From positions 1 to 7,997 of the forward strand of contig DAOWCB010000052.1 of NCBI GenBank assembly GCA_030633795.1: a stretch of 7,997 nucleotides of DNA, in the 5' to 3' direction. The first letter of the stretch is position 1, and each line of letters starts with the position of its first letter. The stretch comes from Candidatus Aminicenantota bacterium. Its GTDB lineage: Bacteria > Acidobacteriota > Aminicenantia > Aminicenantales > Aminicenantaceae. Both the position numbers and the translations under genes were made by a program. Below, piece after piece: positions 6,145 to 7,997 of this stretch. A model generated the notes under the pieces. It saw only the letters and a list, made by a program, of their open reading frames with translations. It was not told the origin of the DNA and did not search any database.

Positions 6145-7704
6145 ATGCGAAAAATTTCCAGGTCGTTTTTGATTATCTGTGTATTGACGGTTTTATTCGC
6201 TTTCGCCGCACCTCAAACTCCCAAGGTCGAATGGGAGATGGTCGCAAAAATCCGTGAAGAAGGTTTTCAGCGCTCCCAAGTTATGGACTTGGCAGGATAC
6301 ATGAGCGATGTTTTGGGAGCACGTCTGACGCTCTCCCAGGACATGAAACGCGCCCAGATCTGGATTAAAGATAAAATGGAGGAGATCGGGCTTGTCAACA
6401 CCCTTATCGAACCATTTATGGACTATGGTGTAACCTGGGACAACGTATATTTTTCGCTCCACATGTTGGAGCCCGATTATCAGCCTCTGGTTGGATTTCC
6501 CTTGACCCACACACCCAGCACTCCGGGAAAAATTACCTGCCCTGCCGTGATATCCGAAATACAGACCAAACAGGATCTCGATAAATATCGGGGCAAGCTT
6601 GCAGGAGCTGTGGTTTTGACAACCCCACCAGCCGAAATCGATCTCGAGGCTTTGGCCCGGGCCACTCCCCGACGCACACCTGAAGAACTGAAGCAAATGG
6701 AGGAGAACGTGATTCCCAGGCCCCGCCGTCGCAGAGGAGATGAAGAGCCACCTAATCCCGATTTACTTAAAGCCAAGGAAAAGATCGCATTTTACAAAGC
6801 AGAAGGGGTGCAGGCTCTTTTGGAGTGCCGGAGCGGTCGTCTGGGCGCTGTCCGAGGGTTTGCCCGACCCGGTACTAAAGAAGACAAATGGTCGCGCGAG
6901 AACAGCCTGAATTCGCTGCCGATCATCGCGGTGACACCCGAACATTACAACCGGATGTATCGGATCCTCGAGCGCAAGATCCCGGTTAAAGTCGAACTCG
7001 AGGTACGCAACCGCCTAGGAGAACAGGTAGAGAAAGCCTGCAATGTGCTCGGTGAGATTCCCGGCACAGACCTGAGCGATGAGGTTGTGATGATCGGAGC
7101 CCATTTCGACACGTGGCATGCCAGTCCCAATGCCAGCGACAACACGTCCGGATGTGCCGTTGCACTGGAAGCTGCGCGCATCCTCAAAGCTTCCGGAGCA
7201 CATCCCCGCAGAACCATACGGGTGGCCCTGTGGGCCGGAGAGGAGCAAGGGATTCACGGATCCCGGGAATATGTTTACAAACACTTCGGCAATCCCAAGG
7301 ACCCGGAAATCGGGATCAAGCCCGAATACGAGAAGTTCTCGGTGTATTTCAATCAGGATTACGGAGCAGGCGCTTATCGTGGGATCTATTTGCAAGGGAA
7401 CGAATATGTACGACACATTTTCAAAGCCTGGATAGAACCACTGAAGGACCTGGGATTTAGAGCAATCTCGATCCAGAGCGTGGGCAGCACAGACCATGTT
7501 TCTTTCGATGCCGTGGGACTACCCGGCTTTCAGTTCATTCAAGATCGCATTCCAGGAACGGCTGGGCACACCAACCTCGATTTTTTCGATACTCTACAGG
7601 CAGACGATTTGATAAAAAACGCCGTTATCATGGCTGTATTTGCGTACCATGCGGCTATGAGCGATGAGTTGTTGCCCCGCAAAAAGACAAAAGGCATCCA
7701 GTAA
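6145..7704 (+). CDS. Secreted M28-family metallopeptidase with PA domain
   Basis: This 519-residue protein has a signal peptide (basic start, hydrophobic 8-21, likely cut near AFAAPQ). An N-terminal helical part follows (about 26-110), then a protease-associated (PA) region (about 115-280) and an M28 di-zinc catalytic domain (about 295-505). The zinc and catalytic residues are all visible in order: His320 and Asp322 in GAHFDTW, bridging Asp332 in SDNTSG, general base Glu366 with ligand Glu367 in WAGEEQG, Asp405 in NQDYGAG and His451 in STDHVSF. The family comprises aminopeptidases and carboxypeptidase Q-like enzymes; which end it trims cannot be read. The PA region holds an unusual charged insert, residues 174-205, with PRPRRRRGDEEPP. 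AGGAGG (6133-6138), 6 nt before the ATG, fixes the start. It is divergent from the 229-aa orphan and convergent with the next gene (33 nt between the stops). The function is probably extracytoplasmic peptide trimming. Confidence 0.92.
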   Translation: MRKISRSFLIICVLTVLFAFAAPQTPKVEWEMVAKIREEGFQRSQVMDLAGYMSDVLGARLTLSQDMKRAQIWIKDKMEEIGLVNTLIEPFMDYGVTWDNVYFSLHMLEPDYQPLVGFPLTHTPSTPGKITCPAVISEIQTKQDLDKYRGKLAGAVVLTTPPAEIDLEALARATPRRTPEELKQMEENVIPRPRRRRGDEEPPNPDLLKAKEKIAFYKAEGVQALLECRSGRLGAVRGFARPGTKEDKWSRENSLNSLPIIAVTPEHYNRMYRILERKIPVKVELEVRNRLGEQVEKACNVLGEIPGTDLSDEVVMIGAHFDTWHASPNASDNTSGCAVALEAARILKASGAHPRRTIRVALWAGEEQGIHGSREYVYKHFGNPKDPEIGIKPEYEKFSVYFNQDYGAGAYRGIYLQGNEYVRHIFKAWIEPLKDLGFRAISIQSVGSTDHVSFDAVGLPGFQFIQDRIPGTAGHTNLDFFDTLQADDLIKNAVIMAVFAYHAAMSDELLPRKKTKGIQ

Positions 7705-7737
7705 TTCCACCCCTCCTCGAATGGCGGGCAAGGAAAA

Positions 7738-7997
7738 TCATGATTGATTTATATTGCGCTTTAACAGCTTAAATCCCTCTTCACGGGCATGGAGGATTTG
7801 TGTGATATCCACCTCCGCCATCTCTTTCCGCGCTAGAATATGATCCTTCACTGCTTTGCGGTACAACACATACTCGTCTTTAGCGGAAATATTCGGCTCA
7901 ACACTCTGGGTATACAGGAAATCCTCGATCGATCGGTTTTTGCCGTTGTTATTGCCTTCGCTCAGGTCGATCCTGCATTCGCCGTAAACCAGAAAAC
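7738..7997 (-). CDS. Unrecognised protein, C-terminal part, cut by window edge
   Basis: The minus strand is open from the right edge to a TGA at 7740-7738, giving 86 codons. The start of the gene lies beyond the window. The visible part begins LVYGECRIDLSEGNNNGKNR and continues with a charged, helical region of the type VLYRKAVKDHILARKEMAEV. It ends about 25 residues later after a run containing HAREEGFKLLKR. There are no membrane segments and no motif I can assign. Codon use and the long open frame support a real coding end, and the strand alternation of the window fits. I would not assign a function from this fragment. Confidence 0.65.
   Translation of the reverse strand, partial: FLVYGECRIDLSEGNNNGKNRSIEDFLYTQSVEPNISAKDEYVLYRKAVKDHILARKEMAEVDITQILHAREEGFKLLKRNINQS

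Noticed and set aside
6193..6696. 167-codon minus-strand frame inside the M28 gene
   Set aside because: It is antisense to the N-terminal and PA regions, has no motif, and the plus-strand gene is intact with all zinc ligands.
7705..7737. Terminator between the M28 gene and the right-edge gene
   Set aside because: Only short imperfect C-rich/G-rich pairing is visible, without a T-run; too weak to call.
1..7997. CRISPR arrays, insertion sequences, tRNA or rRNA genes, phage or toxin-antitoxin genes
   Set aside because: No regularly spaced repeats, terminal inverted repeats, transposase motifs or structural RNA signatures were seen on either strand.

Overview
The window comes from a bacterial chromosome of moderate GC, roughly half by eye. 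It holds seven genes: five complete and one cut off at each edge. Most products carry export signals, and no phage, transposon, CRISPR, tRNA or rRNA signal is visible. The mix is a secreted C69 dipeptidase, a Tat-exported GH109-type glycosidase, a secreted PQQ-like beta-propeller, a secreted M28 peptidase and a MATE pump. This is typical of free-living Gram-negative heterotrophs such as Aminicenantes/Acidobacteriota-, Planctomycetes- or Bacteroidetes-like lineages. The taxonomic placement is inference from protein style only.

Layout from left to right: (1) 1-626, minus, the N-terminal part of a C69 (PepD-type) dipeptidase running off the left edge; (2) 881-2242, plus, a MATE multidrug/Na+ antiporter; (3) 2257-3660, minus, a Tat-signal Gfo/Idh/MocA-fold protein of the GH109 alpha-N-acetylgalactosaminidase type; (4) 3802-5244, plus, a secreted PQQ-like beta-propeller protein with an inserted EF-hand; (5) 5344-6033, minus, an unrecognised 229-aa protein with a possible SRPBCC-like core; (6) 6145-7704, plus, a secreted M28 metallopeptidase with a PA domain; (7) 7738-7997, minus, the C-terminal end of an unrecognised protein. 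The strand alternates strictly (- + - + - + -). No two neighbours can therefore share a mRNA, and the intergenic spaces are alternately divergent, where promoters lie, and convergent, with gaps of 14, 99 and 33 nt.

The best non-coding signal is a 30-bp element present twice, at 3696-3725 and 6049-6078, with 25/30 identity. Each copy lies just upstream of a minus-strand gene, the GH109-type gene and the 229-aa orphan. Read on the minus strand, each copy is a promoter: TTGAAA or TTGCAA, a 17-nt spacer, then an extended -10 (TGnTAGCAT). The spacer is also largely conserved, which points to a recent duplication or a shared regulator. It links the orphan and its divergent M28 neighbour to the GH109-type gene and its divergent PQQ-like neighbour.

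Taken together, a glycosidase for GalNAc-capped glycans, an M28 peptidase and a C69 dipeptidase would suit stepwise breakdown of glycoproteins or peptides outside the cytoplasm. That pathway reading is inference. I do not see a clearly new defence or mobile system here. The unexplained parts are the orphan with its nearly leaderless transcript, the duplicated promoter and the unidentified right-edge gene.
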